In this document: positions 7,812 through 16,384 of the stretch, piece after piece
Layout: each line of letters opens with the position of its first letter
Position numbering within the stretch: the first letter of the stretch is position 1
NCBI RefSeq assembly: GCF_025755255.1
Contig: NZ_JALIEB010000001.1
Span: 372,001 to 436,000, forward strand
Reading direction: 5' to 3'
Source of the DNA: Roseobacter sinensis
GTDB lineage: Bacteria > Pseudomonadota > Alphaproteobacteria > Rhodobacterales > Rhodobacteraceae
DNA: 64,000 nucleotides
Notes under the pieces: model-generated
What the model was told of the DNA's origin: nothing
The model's input: the letters and a program-made list of their open reading frames with translations, nothing else
The model's database searches: none
Made by a program: the position numbers and the translations under genes

Positions 7812-8125
7812 ACGTCCACTTTCGAACTCTGATCGCTCGCCTGTCGGCCGACCACGCACCAGAAGTTTCATCGTTAGCGCTATGGGTTAAACGTCCCGTG
7901 ATAGGATCTGCGGTGACAACATCACCGAACCAGGAAAGATCGTGGCTGCGGACCCGAAAGAAGCGTGCCGGTCCGGCTGGCGAGGACGGTAGTGGGTCTG
8001 ACGTATTGAGGCATGTTCAAATCCGATGAGCGGGGGAAGACCTGCACGTCTGTGCACTGTGTTCCGCTGCGAAACACCGCCCAATGTTCAAGGTACAAAC
8101 AGCCCTCGTTCGAAACCAAACGGCC
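7812..8125. other. 314-bp stretch with no recognisable gene
   Basis: This lies between the start of the SQR-like pseudogene (minus) and the stop of the dehydrogenase gene (minus). It should hold the old promoter of the sulfur cluster. Short frames exist on both strands, but none has a recognisable motif or a good ribosome-binding site. I see no convincing hairpin terminator or operator. Confidence 0.5.
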
Positions 8126-10561
8126 CTAGCTGCGCATGCGCGTGTGATCTGGATCGTAGGGTCCAGCGGCCACAACGCGCGCGGGGCGTGCCGCGCCGAC
8201 AATATCGACGGTGAGGGTGTTGGCCTCCCGCGCTTCAGAGGGCTGCACGAATGCGCAGGCGAGGTTGAGCCCCGTTCGGTGACCCCAGGCGCCTGATGTT
8301 ACGGTTCCGACGATCTTTCCGTGCCGTCGCACCGAGGCGCCGCTGTGCGCGGGCGCGTCATCGGCGTCGATCGACAAGGTGGCAAGCTTTCTTCTGGGGC
8401 CTTTAGCCTGCCGCCTGATCAGGGCCTCCCTACCAATGAAACCGGGTTTCGACAGCTTCACGAAGCGGTCAAGCCCGGTCTCGAAGGGGTCAAACTCGGT
8501 CAGGATCTCCGACTTCCAATGCAGAAAGCCCTTCTCGAGCCGCATCGACTCGACAGCGCGCGACCCGAAGAGCCGCAGATCGAAAGCCTCACCCGCCCGT
8601 CGCAGCGCAAGGTAAGCGGCATGAAGGCTCTCGTTCGGGACGTGGATTTCATAGGCCAGCTCGCCAGAGAAGCTGACGCCGAGGACCGTGACCGGGGCAA
8701 TGCCGATGTAGGCTTCGCGGACGGACAGCCACGGAAAGGCGTGGCGTGACCAATCCCCCCGAGATGCGGCTGACAGCACCTTCCGCGCCTTCGGGCCAGC
8801 CAGCACGAGGATCGTCTGCGCGTTCGTCAGCGAGCGAATGGAAACCTCTTCGTCGGGGCGGAGATGGGCGGTCAGCCAGTCCATGTCGTGATACTCGGAT
8901 GCGGCGGCTGACCCGTACCAGATGCGGTCCGGGCCCCGGTTCGAGGCCGGGAGAGTGGCAATCGTCGCCTCGCCCTTCAGCGTGCCGTGATGATTGAGCA
9001 GATAGCCAAGCCCCACTCTGCCGGGGTGTCGTGGCACCGTGCCGCAAATCATCCTGTCGAGAAACGCATGCGCGCCCGGGCCGGTGATTTCAAAGCGGTT
9101 GAATCCCGAAACCTCGGTCAGCCCGACGGAGGCGGCGACCGCCTGCACCTCCTCGGCCACGACATCATGGACCTCATTGAACGTGAAGCCCGGGGTCTCG
9201 GCAAACTCCGGTGATGGCTTGATATAGTCGATCCGCTCCCACCCATTCACCGGTTCGAAGGCGGCGCCTTCCGCGCCGAGAACGGGGGTCAATGGCGTTG
9301 TCTTCATGGGACGCCCGGCGGGTCGGTGTTCATGCGGGAAGTGGAAGCGGAACTCGTTCTGATAGTCCTCGACCGCTTTCAGAGCGGTCAGCTCCACGGT
9401 CGCATGATCGGTGAAGCGGCGGGGGTCGATGACCCAGGTGTCATACTGCGCTTCACCATGCACGATCTGCTGGGCGAGGAGCCAGCCGTGCCCGCCGCCT
9501 TCGCCCAGGCCGGCCCTGAGCCCGACGATGCAGAACGCGTTGCGCTTGCCGGGGATTGGGCCGACGAGAGGCGCGCCATCCATGGTGTAGGTGATCGGGC
9601 CGTTGACGACACTTCGGATGCCGGTCTCCATCAAGGCGGGCATCCGTGCAAAGGCCCCTTCGAGCACGTCGGTCACGCGGTCCAGATCATCGGGGCAGAG
9701 ATCGTTGGAAAACTTGGGATCGATCCCGTCCAACCCCCACGTGCGGCAGTCCTGCTCGTAAAACCCGAGCAGGAGCCCGCCTTTTTCCTGCCGGCAATAG
9801 TAGTCGCTCATCGGGCATCGCAAGAGCGGCATCCGATGCCCCGCCTCGGCGATGGCGGGGATATCTTCGGTCAGAAAATACTGATGTTCCATCGCGGCGA
9901 CGGGATGGCTGACCCCCATCATTGCGCCGATTTCATTGCAGCGGTACCCGCCCGCATTCACCACGATCGCGGCGTTGACGTTCCCTTTCTCCGTGTGAAC
10001 CGTCCAGCTGTGGTCGGGATGCTGGGTCAGCCCGGTCACGGGGGTGTGCCGGTTGACCTCCGCGCCCGCAAGGCGCGCGCGCCGCGCGAGGGCCTGACAG
10101 AGCTGCGCGGGGTCGATGTGCCCATCCGTCGGGTCCCAGAGCCCGCCGAGCAGATTCTCCGTGGAGATCAGCGGATGCCGGCGCGCGCATTCTGCGGCGT
10201 CGATCACTTCGAAGGTCACGCCCATCCCGGCGGCCATGGAGGCAAAATGGCGGTAGCCATCCATCTGTGCCTCGGAATTCGCGAGCCGAATCCCACCATC
10301 GCCGTGATTGTAGCCCACCGGGTAATCGGGATCGTCCCGCAACTCCTGATACAGCGCGATGGAGTGGCTTTTCAGGCCGACCATCGTCTGCGTCTGGCCG
10401 AAATTGGTCACCTGCGCGGCCGAGTGCCAGGTCGTGCCGGAGGTCAATTCATCACGCTCGATCAGCATGACATCGCCCCAGCCTTCCTGCGTCAGGTGAT
10501 AGAGCGTCGAGCATCCCGCAATGCCGCCGCCAATGACCACCACTCTTGCTTGATCACGCAT
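8126..10561 (-). CDS. FAD-dependent oxidoreductase fused to GcvT domain (dimethylglycine/sarcosine dehydrogenase-like)
   Basis: An 811-residue enzyme with an N-terminal FAD domain (VVVIGGGIAGCSTLYHL; SGTTWHSAAQ, with the His that carries FAD covalently in this family; VNGPITYTMDGAPLVGP) and a C-terminal folate-binding GcvT/aminomethyltransferase domain (GFNRFEITGPGAHAFLDRM; FSGELAYEIHVPNE; ESMRLEKGFLHW; FVKLSKPGFIGREAL). Such enzymes oxidatively N-demethylate methylated glycines and pass formaldehyde to tetrahydrofolate. The exact substrate cannot be read from sequence. A LysR gene lies upstream on the same strand, and a dyad in the spacer matches one before that regulator. Confidence 0.88.
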   Translation of the reverse strand: MRDQARVVVIGGGIAGCSTLYHLTQEGWGDVMLIERDELTSGTTWHSAAQVTNFGQTQTMVGLKSHSIALYQELRDDPDYPVGYNHGDGGIRLANSEAQMDGYRHFASMAAGMGVTFEVIDAAECARRHPLISTENLLGGLWDPTDGHIDPAQLCQALARRARLAGAEVNRHTPVTGLTQHPDHSWTVHTEKGNVNAAIVVNAGGYRCNEIGAMMGVSHPVAAMEHQYFLTEDIPAIAEAGHRMPLLRCPMSDYYCRQEKGGLLLGFYEQDCRTWGLDGIDPKFSNDLCPDDLDRVTDVLEGAFARMPALMETGIRSVVNGPITYTMDGAPLVGPIPGKRNAFCIVGLRAGLGEGGGHGWLLAQQIVHGEAQYDTWVIDPRRFTDHATVELTALKAVEDYQNEFRFHFPHEHRPAGRPMKTTPLTPVLGAEGAAFEPVNGWERIDYIKPSPEFAETPGFTFNEVHDVVAEEVQAVAASVGLTEVSGFNRFEITGPGAHAFLDRMICGTVPRHPGRVGLGYLLNHHGTLKGEATIATLPASNRGPDRIWYGSAAASEYHDMDWLTAHLRPDEEVSIRSLTNAQTILVLAGPKARKVLSAASRGDWSRHAFPWLSVREAYIGIAPVTVLGVSFSGELAYEIHVPNESLHAAYLALRRAGEAFDLRLFGSRAVESMRLEKGFLHWKSEILTEFDPFETGLDRFVKLSKPGFIGREALIRRQAKGPRRKLATLSIDADDAPAHSGASVRRHGKIVGTVTSGAWGHRTGLNLACAFVQPSEAREANTLTVDIVGAARPARVVAAGPYDPDHTRMRS

Positions 10562-10635
10562 CCTGCAAATCCACTCGCTTTCTGGGTCGTGCGGGTATCA
10601 CAGCGGCGGGTCGCAAGGGGTCAAGTGAAATGTCT

Positions 10636-10658
10636 TAGTTTCGAGATTTTCGGAACTA
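10636..10658. promoter_or_regulatory. candidate LysR-type operator upstream of the dehydrogenase gene
   Basis: The dyad TAGTTT-N11-GAACTA is centred about 86 bp upstream of the dehydrogenase ATG and lies just after the lysR stop. The core AGTTY-N11-GAACT recurs upstream of the lysR start (11658-11678), with the same 11-nt spacing. T-N11-A dyads are the usual recognition sites of LysR regulators, so this looks like the activation site. Confidence 0.5.
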
Positions 10659-10668
10659 TGTTCGTGTC

Positions 10669-11643
10669 TCACCCACGCTTCCTGGGCAGGAGAGCGAAGG
10701 TCTCTCGAACCCACGGATAGGCATCGACCACCGGATCGACTGCGTGCTGCTTGACGCTCTCCCGGACGAGAAGGGCAATCGCGTCCAACACAGGCGCATC
10801 GAAATCGTCGCGCGTCATGACCGACAGGGTTCTGGCGAACGCGGGCATGGGCAGCGGCCGGAGCATGACATGAGGCGCGTAGCGCTGCGCGCGGACAAAT
10901 CCGGCGGGCGTGATGAGTGACCAGCCATCTCCATTCGCGATCACCGCCATGATCGACTGAGCGCTGTCGAAGGCAAACCGCTGCGGCAGTGCGATGCGGT
11001 TTCTTGCGAGATGCGCGTCGATCTGCTTCCCGATCAGGTGGGTCGGATTGAAGCGGAGAAACGGAAGCGCAGCGGATCCGTTCAACAACGCCTCTGGTTC
11101 AAACGCGCAGCCCCTTGGAGTGGCCAACAGGAACGGGTCACGAAGAAAGTCTCTGAAAACAATAGCACCTTCTTGGTCTTCAGAGTGCGCAGCTATGGCC
11201 ACATCGAGCTTGCCGCGCTGCACAAGGCCCGGTGCCTCGTGACTGAGAATATTGCAAATCGACAATGAAGCGCGCGGCATACGGCCCGCGAGTGCAACCG
11301 CGAGGTCGGGGGCGAGATTGCTTTCAAAGTCCTCGACAATGCCGACCCGAAGCGACTGTGCCCTCAACAGACCGCCCATGGCGATCTCGCTTGTTGCCTG
11401 CCGCAGATGACGCAACCCTCCGGACAGATGCTCAAGCACGCGGCGGCCTTCCCGCGTCAAGACGAAAGGTCGGGTGCTACGATCGAACAGGGGAACGCCC
11501 AGCTCGGCCTCAAGCTTGGCGACATGACCGGAGACGGTCGAGATCGACGCCCCCAATTCGCCCGCAGCGATCTGGATCGAGCCTGAGCGTGCGACATGCT
11601 CGAAGGCTTCGAGGACGTGCAAAGACAGCTTCGGAAGGGGCAT
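10669..11643 (-). CDS. LysR-family transcriptional regulator
   Basis: A 324-residue regulator. The N-terminal helix-turn-helix covers residues 5-64 (LHVLEAFEHVARSGSIQIAA, LGASISTVSGHVAKLEAELG, VPLFDRSTRPFVLTREGRRV). The effector-binding domain covers about 90-300 (LRVGIVEDFESNLAPDLAVA, RGKLDVAIAAHSED). It is 107 nt upstream of the dehydrogenase gene on the same strand. A perfect dyad ACAGTTC-N11-GAACTGT lies 13 bp before its own start, suggesting autoregulation, and a close copy precedes the dehydrogenase. The inducer is probably a methylated amine or betaine breakdown product, by context only. Confidence 0.92.
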   Translation of the reverse strand: MPLPKLSLHVLEAFEHVARSGSIQIAAGELGASISTVSGHVAKLEAELGVPLFDRSTRPFVLTREGRRVLEHLSGGLRHLRQATSEIAMGGLLRAQSLRVGIVEDFESNLAPDLAVALAGRMPRASLSICNILSHEAPGLVQRGKLDVAIAAHSEDQEGAIVFRDFLRDPFLLATPRGCAFEPEALLNGSAALPFLRFNPTHLIGKQIDAHLARNRIALPQRFAFDSAQSIMAVIANGDGWSLITPAGFVRAQRYAPHVMLRPLPMPAFARTLSVMTRDDFDAPVLDAIALLVRESVKQHAVDPVVDAYPWVRETFALLPRKRG

Positions 11644-11655
11644 GGGCCTGATCCA

Positions 11656-11680
11656 ACAGTTCCAGTTTCTCTAGAACTGT
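11656..11680. promoter_or_regulatory. candidate autoregulatory LysR operator
   Basis: A perfect 7-bp inverted repeat ACAGTTC / GAACTGT with an 11-nt spacer, 13-37 bp upstream of the lysR start. It shares AGTTY-N11-GAACT with the site before the dehydrogenase gene. The position next to the start codon suits autorepression. Confidence 0.5.
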
Positions 11681-11918
11681 CGGAAGGTCTGACAAGACTG
11701 TCAACCGACGTCGACCTGCGGCGTTGATCAAGACATCGCACCGGCACTGGGTCGTAAACGGCCGGAGATACCACCGAATCTCGTCTTTCGGTGGGTCAAG
11801 CGTGCTGTCCAGGCATGACCTCGCGTGTGGTCGTGACTGGCCAGGATGAGTCACAAACCGTCGCCGCGCTGCTGTCTACGCGGCAAAACGAAAGCGACAC
11901 ATCGCATCAGTTTCAAGG

Positions 11919-12404
11919 TTATGTCTTGCGGGGCGCCTTGTCTGCGCCCGCAGACCGTCGCGCCAACGCCTTGGCGGGGGGATGTCCACCCAAGGCATTT
12001 CGAAGCTCAAAGGCACGTTCTGCCAGCGCCTCCGCCTTGTCCTTGCCGATCGCAGTCTCGATGATCTTGTCCACGTTCGCCCAGGCCTTGCGCACGTCCG
12101 ACAAAAGCGCGCGCCCCTTCTCGGTCAATTCCAGCGTATTCGTTCGCCGCTCCTTCGGATCCTCTGATCGGAGGATGTAGCCGCCCTCTACAAGCCTCTG
12201 TGTCATTGTGCTCATGCTCGCCGGGGAGACGTTGAAGGCACGTGCGAGTTCGATCTGGCTGCTGGTCCCCGCGTGACCGAGCGCATTGAGAACACGCGCT
12301 TGCCGTGGCCGCAGCCCCAGCGGCTCGAGTTCGATCCGCAGGTGCTGCTCGATAAGATCGGCAGAATGCAGCAGAGCATGAAGTTTATGACCTTTACGTA
12401 ACAT
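11919..12404 (-). CDS. MarR-family transcriptional regulator
   Basis: A 161-residue protein with the MarR winged helix: LGLRPRQARVLNAL, HAGTSSQIELARAFNVSPAS (recognition helix region), the wing RSEDPKERRTNTLELTEKG, and flanking dimer helices. MarR proteins usually repress a nearby or divergent gene and leave DNA on binding a phenolic or oxidant ligand. The divergent neighbours are the small secreted-protein genes from 12466. A dyad TTCGT-N9-ACGAA lies 9-27 bp upstream of the start codon and may be its own operator. The ligand is unknown. Confidence 0.9.
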   Translation of the reverse strand: MLRKGHKLHALLHSADLIEQHLRIELEPLGLRPRQARVLNALGHAGTSSQIELARAFNVSPASMSTMTQRLVEGGYILRSEDPKERRTNTLELTEKGRALLSDVRKAWANVDKIIETAIGKDKAEALAERAFELRNALGGHPPAKALARRSAGADKAPRKT

Positions 12405-12412
12405 ATGAACAG

Positions 12413-12431
12413 TTCGTATCCTAACAACGAA
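12413..12431. promoter_or_regulatory. possible MarR operator dyad
   Basis: The inverted repeat TTCGT-N9-ACGAA lies immediately upstream of the marR start, in the short region shared with the divergent plus-strand ORFs. MarR sites are typically 16-20 bp dyads in this position. No second copy was found, so the call is weak. Confidence 0.3.
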
Positions 12432-12465
12432 TCATGATCAACCTTCAGTATGGGAGCTTCCGTCC

Positions 12466-12723
12466 GTGACGTCGTACGGCTCCAGACGACGGCAACGTTC
12501 CGTTCTAGCGTGCGCAGCCGTTGGCCTTTCGACAGCAGTAAAGGCGCAGGCCATGCTGCAAGACATCGAGAGGTTTCTTGCGGATGCCCAGATCATGTCT
12601 GGGCCGGTGCCTGCTGGAGGACATGTCCGAAGACATGACGCTGCGCCGCATGACCCAAGGCCCAGCACGGCATCGCGAGAGCACCGGCCACCATCTTTGG
12701 ATCAGGGGGATTTTCGCAAATGA
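12466..12723 (+). CDS. possible small exported protein of unknown function
   Basis: An 85-codon frame beginning with GTG, with GGGAG 6-7 nt upstream. The N-terminus RRRQRSVLACAAVGLSTAVKA looks like a signal peptide; the rest is hydrophilic and proline/histidine-rich, and I do not recognise it. Its TGA overlaps the ATG of the next gene as ATGA, the same coupling seen between the next two genes. That is the main reason to think it is translated. It could instead be the scar of a larger secreted protein. Confidence 0.35.
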   Translation: MTSYGSRRRQRSVLACAAVGLSTAVKAQAMLQDIERFLADAQIMSGPVPAGGHVRRHDAAPHDPRPSTASREHRPPSLDQGDFRK

Positions 12724-13241
12724 AGATGACGGACTTCACGGCTGCGCTCGTGACGCTCTTCGGCACAGCTGCAATAGCGGATGAGCCCACGATCCAGTCG
12801 CCAGCCCCGGTCATCCACCTCGCCGACACCCTGGACGAAACCGACGCTCTGGGCTGGTGCATCGACACCCTGGGCCGTGGGTGGTCTGAACAAATCCAGT
12901 CACATTCCTGCAAGCCGCAGGGCGGGGACACGCAGTTCCGTTTCGATGAGGCCACCGGAGCGATCCAGCCGGTCGCGTTCGACGGCAAATGCGTGGCGCT
13001 GCGTGCCCCGGACCATGCAAACGTCCCGTTCGGACTACTCGACTGCGATCCTGGCGCGGACAACCAGGCCTTCGCCTTCGACGAAGCTTCAATGGAGTTT
13101 CGGCTTGCCGGTGATCCGTCCCAATGTGTCGTGGTCTCCGAGACACGCCGGTCAGCTGGGCCATTCATGTCCCGCGACCTGCTGGTGAAGCCCTGCGGCG
13201 ATGTGAAGGCACAATTCAAGCAAGGGGTCATTCGGGAATGA
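12720..13241 (+). CDS. secreted protein with a ricin-B-like beta-trefoil fold
   Basis: A 173-residue exported protein. A short signal peptide (MKMTDFTAALVTLFGTAAIA) precedes repeats resembling ricin-type lectin units: GWCIDTLG..., DTQFRFDEATGAI, GKCVALRAPDHANVPF, DNQAFAFDEASMEFRLAG and SQCVVVSETRR. The recurring aromatic-Cys pattern and QxF-like endings suggest a carbohydrate-binding trefoil. It overlaps both neighbours by ATGA, so it should be made together with them. The ligand and any enzymatic partner are unknown. Confidence 0.65.
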   Translation: MKMTDFTAALVTLFGTAAIADEPTIQSPAPVIHLADTLDETDALGWCIDTLGRGWSEQIQSHSCKPQGGDTQFRFDEATGAIQPVAFDGKCVALRAPDHANVPFGLLDCDPGADNQAFAFDEASMEFRLAGDPSQCVVVSETRRSAGPFMSRDLLVKPCGDVKAQFKQGVIRE

Positions 13242-13927
13242 CGCAACTCCGCACGCAGGCGTTTGGCCTTCTCTTGTGTCGCGCGGCAATCGCTGGGCTT
13301 GGAGCAATCGCGCCGGTCGCGGTCGCGCAGGCGAATGAGCGTGTCGTCGTGATCGAGGTCTGGGCTGACAACTGGTTTGAGGTCTTCGTCAACGGCGAAC
13401 TCGTCCTGACGGACCCTGTCCCGATCACGACCGAGCGGTCTTTCAATGCGGAAAGCCTGACGCTGTCGATCGATGTACCAGCGCAAGTCAGCATCAAGGC
13501 CAGAGATTTCACCGAGAACGACACCGGCCTCGAATACATCGGAACGCCTCGGCAGCAGATGGGGGATGGCGGCCTGATTGCGCAGGTCACCGACGCGGCA
13601 TCCGGCGACGTGCTTGCCGCCACCGACGCTAACACGCGATGCTTCGTTGTGCATCGTGCACCGCTGGATCCGGCCTGCGCAACGGAACGCGCGCCCATTG
13701 CAGGGGAAGGCAGCTGCACGTTTTCGGAACTTGCGGAGCCAGAAGGCTGGGCGTCACTGGACTTTGAAGACGAAGGCTGGCCTTCTGCGATAACTTACAG
13801 CGAGGACGAGGTCAGCCCGCGGCGGGGGTACAGGGACATCGTGTGGACTGAACCTGCGGCCTTGATCTGGAGCGACAGTCTACTGCTGGACAATGCGCTG
13901 CTCTGCCGTCTGCCACGGATCGAGTGA
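13238..13927 (+). CDS. exported hypothetical protein, galactose-binding-like jelly roll
   Basis: A 229-residue protein starting at the ATG that overlaps the lectin stop (ATGA). The signal peptide is about residues 1-32 (FGLLLCRAAIAGLGAIAPVA, cleavage near VAQA). The mature part begins with a beta-rich block (VVVIEVWADNWFEVFVNGEL, FNAESLTLSIDVPAQVSIKA) and has two late cysteines. The pattern resembles galactose-binding-like accessory domains of secreted proteins. It is probably periplasmic and a partner of the trefoil protein. No catalytic motif was recognised. Confidence 0.6.
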   Translation: MTQLRTQAFGLLLCRAAIAGLGAIAPVAVAQANERVVVIEVWADNWFEVFVNGELVLTDPVPITTERSFNAESLTLSIDVPAQVSIKARDFTENDTGLEYIGTPRQQMGDGGLIAQVTDAASGDVLAATDANTRCFVVHRAPLDPACATERAPIAGEGSCTFSELAEPEGWASLDFEDEGWPSAITYSEDEVSPRRGYRDIVWTEPAALIWSDSLLLDNALLCRLPRIE

Positions 13928-14000
13928 GGGCGGATCTACGGGCGGTGCCAGATGCACGGGCAGCCTGGCGTATTACACTTAAAATGAAGGGAGATCGACG

Positions 14001-14915
14001 ATGAATGACCAAACCCCGCAGCGGCGCTTGACGGCCGCAGACTTCGATCAGGAGCTTCTCGACCTTTACGACTACTACGTCCACGGCAAGATTTCGAAAC
14101 GTGAGTTTCTCGACCGCGCCGGAAAATGGGCGGTTGGCGGGCTGACGGCGGCTGCCATTCTTGGCACGCTGGCGCCGAATTACGCGCTGGCCCAACAGGT
14201 TGCCGAGGACGACCCCGATATCGTCGGCGAGGACATCATCTACCCGAGTCCCGAAGGAACCGGCGACATCACCGCCTATCTCGTCCGCCCCGCGGAGACA
14301 GACCCAGAGCGCCCGCCCGCTGCCGTGCTCGTGGTTCACGAAAACCGCGGCCTGAACCCTTACATTCGTGACGTCGTGCGGCGCCTTGCCAAGGCAGGTT
14401 TTGTCGCGATGGGGCCGGATGGTCTGTCGTCGCTGGGCGGCTATCCCGGCAGCGATGACGAAGGGCGTGAGATGCAGCGCAGCCTCGACCGGGACGCGCT
14501 GCTCAATGACTTCTTCGCGGGCTTCGAATACCTGCACGCGCTCGACGGCACCAACGGCAAAATCGGCGCAACCGGCTTCTGCTACGGCGGTGGCGTCGTG
14601 AACAAGCTCGCTGTCGCTTACCCCGAGATGGCGGCGGGCGTTCCGTTCTATGGCGCATCGCCGGACAATGCTCAGGTTGCGCAGATCGAGGCGCCTCTGA
14701 TGATCCAACTTGCCGCCCTCGATCAACGAATCAACGCCATGTGGCCCGACTTTCAGAAAGCCTTGGAAGACAACGACAAGCGGTACGAGGCGCATATCTA
14801 TCCCGGCGTGAACCACGGATTTCACAACGACACCACCCCGCGCTACGACGAAGCCGCAGCCGCACTGGCCGAGCAGCGCATGGTGGCCTGGTTCAGGACA
14901 TATCTCGCGGCGTAA
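14001..14915 (+). CDS. dienelactone hydrolase family protein, exported (YghX type)
   Basis: A 304-residue alpha/beta hydrolase. The N-terminus has an unusually long leader: a hydrophilic helix (LLDLYDYYVHGKISKREFL), then AGKWAVGGLTAAAILGTLAP ending ALA. The hydrolase domain shows HENRGLNPYIRDVVRRLAKA, the nucleophile elbow GFCYGGG (catalytic Cys) and GVNHGFHND (catalytic His). Carboxymethylenebutenolidases open dienelactone rings, but YghX-like members have broader esterase activity. GGGAG lies 7-8 nt before the ATG. It follows the secreted-protein genes by 73 nt and may share their regulation. Confidence 0.88.
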   Translation: MNDQTPQRRLTAADFDQELLDLYDYYVHGKISKREFLDRAGKWAVGGLTAAAILGTLAPNYALAQQVAEDDPDIVGEDIIYPSPEGTGDITAYLVRPAETDPERPPAAVLVVHENRGLNPYIRDVVRRLAKAGFVAMGPDGLSSLGGYPGSDDEGREMQRSLDRDALLNDFFAGFEYLHALDGTNGKIGATGFCYGGGVVNKLAVAYPEMAAGVPFYGASPDNAQVAQIEAPLMIQLAALDQRINAMWPDFQKALEDNDKRYEAHIYPGVNHGFHNDTTPRYDEAAAALAEQRMVAWFRTYLAA

Positions 14916-15298
14916 CGTCGCTCGACAGAGGGTGAACTCTCTCGGCGTGAGGGCGAGCGAGGACGCCTTCCCGGTCAGCACGGGTTTTGGACTGGTCGGG
15001 CTCTGCGGCTTGTCTCGAGCGTGAGCCCCGGCGGGAGCGAAAGGGCCCGACCCGGCTTTGCGACGCTGTACATCGCTGGTCTTGCTCGAGGCCCACCGTC
15101 CATTTGGTAAGAGGCCTTCTTCTCGACTGCCGCCCATGGCGCGTCCGCCTGGCACCAATGATCATGAACCACTTTCCAGGGGAAGCTGTGGCACGGCGGC
15201 GAAGCGCGCTGCGAGAATCCGCTGAACAGTGGCTCGAAAGCTGAATACACGCCTGATCTCCGGCGGCATGATCCGGTGCATATGGTATTGCTGGGATC
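14916..15298. other. 383-bp stretch with no recognisable gene
   Basis: No frame on either strand has a recognisable motif. Just after the hydrolase stop there is a weak nested hairpin (TCGCTCG at 14918 paired with CGAGCGA ending 14960, inner AGAG/CTCT) that could end the upstream mRNA; there is no T tract. The right end should contain the promoter of ada, but I see no convincing -35/-10 pair. Confidence 0.4.
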
Positions 15299-16384
15299 AT
15301 GCTGTTCGACCTTCCAGATCACAACACCCTCTATCAGGCGCTCTTGGTCCGAGACACGGCCTACGATGGGCAAGCCTATGTCTGCGTCTCCTCCACAGGC
15401 GTTTTCTGTCGCTTGACCTGTCCGGCCCGCAAGCCGAAGCCCGAAAACTGCACCTTCTTTGGCACCGTCGGCGAGTGCATCGATGCCGGTTATCGCGCCT
15501 GCAAGCGGTGTCATCCGCTTCAACCCATGGCGATGGCCGATCCGGCCATTGCGGCGCTGCTTGCGGCCCTCGATGAGCGGCCGGACTTTCGCTGGCGTGA
15601 AGGTGACATCGAGCGCATGGGATTCGATCTTTCGACCGTCCGGCGCAGCTTCAAGCGCCAGTTCGGCATGACGTTCCTGGAGATGGCACGGCAGAGGCGG
15701 CTCAGAGACGGGTTCGAAACGATTGCCGATGGCGGTGCGGTGATCGCGGGGCAGTTGGATGCCGGCTTTGAGTCTGCCAGCGCCTTCCGGGCCGCCTTCC
15801 TGAAGTTGATCGGGACAGCGCCGGGCAATCTGTCCGCCGATCCTTTGCTCTTTGCCGACTGGGTTCCGACACCGCTCGGCGACATGATCGCGGTGAGCAG
15901 CAGATCGCAGCTGCACCTTCTGGAATTCTTCGACCGAAAGGCGCTCCGCACCGAACTGAGACGGCTCGCGCAGTCCGCCAAGGGCCACATCGGCCTTGGA
16001 CGCACGGATCCATCCGAACGGTTGAAGACCGAGCTGGGGATGTTTTTCAAGGGCAGGTCGGCGGAGTTCCAAACTCCGCTGGCCTATCATGGATCGGAGT
16101 TTGCGAGGGCCGTCTGGACTGCGTTGCGCCACATCCCCGCAGGTCAAACCCGCAGTTACTCTGACATCGCCGTCTGGATCGGGCGTCCCAATGCCGTCCG
16201 GGCTGTTGCGCGGGCGAATGGCGCCAACCAGATTGCGCTTGTCATCCCCTGCCACCGCGTGATCGGCGCGGACGGGTCGCTGACCGGCTACGGCGGCGGG
16301 CTGTGGCGGAAGCAGAAACTTTTGGAGATCGAACGGCAATACCTGCCGTCAAAGAAGGACCACAGCACCCATGTCACAGGCTGA
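15299..16384 (+). CDS. ada: Ada: methylphosphotriester sensor, AraC-type activator and O6-methylguanine-DNA methyltransferase
   Basis: A 361-residue three-part DNA repair protein. Residues 1-75 are the Ada zinc domain with four cysteines (FCRLTCPARK and ACKRCHP), one of which accepts methyl from phosphotriesters. An AraC-like helix-turn-helix covers about 95-180 (STVRRSFKRQFGMTFLEMAR). The C-terminal methyltransferase includes VWTALRHIPAGQTRSYSDIA and IPCHRVIG, with the active-site Cys. It senses alkylation and activates its own operon. It overlaps the next gene by 14 nt, so that gene is probably co-expressed with ada. Confidence 0.95.
   Translation: MLFDLPDHNTLYQALLVRDTAYDGQAYVCVSSTGVFCRLTCPARKPKPENCTFFGTVGECIDAGYRACKRCHPLQPMAMADPAIAALLAALDERPDFRWREGDIERMGFDLSTVRRSFKRQFGMTFLEMARQRRLRDGFETIADGGAVIAGQLDAGFESASAFRAAFLKLIGTAPGNLSADPLLFADWVPTPLGDMIAVSSRSQLHLLEFFDRKALRTELRRLAQSAKGHIGLGRTDPSERLKTELGMFFKGRSAEFQTPLAYHGSEFARAVWTALRHIPAGQTRSYSDIAVWIGRPNAVRAVARANGANQIALVIPCHRVIGADGSLTGYGGGLWRKQKLLEIERQYLPSKKDHSTHVTG

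Noticed and set aside
14975-16339. 454-codon minus-strand frame opposite ada
   Set aside because: Shadow of ada. The Ada motifs on the plus strand are complete and in order.
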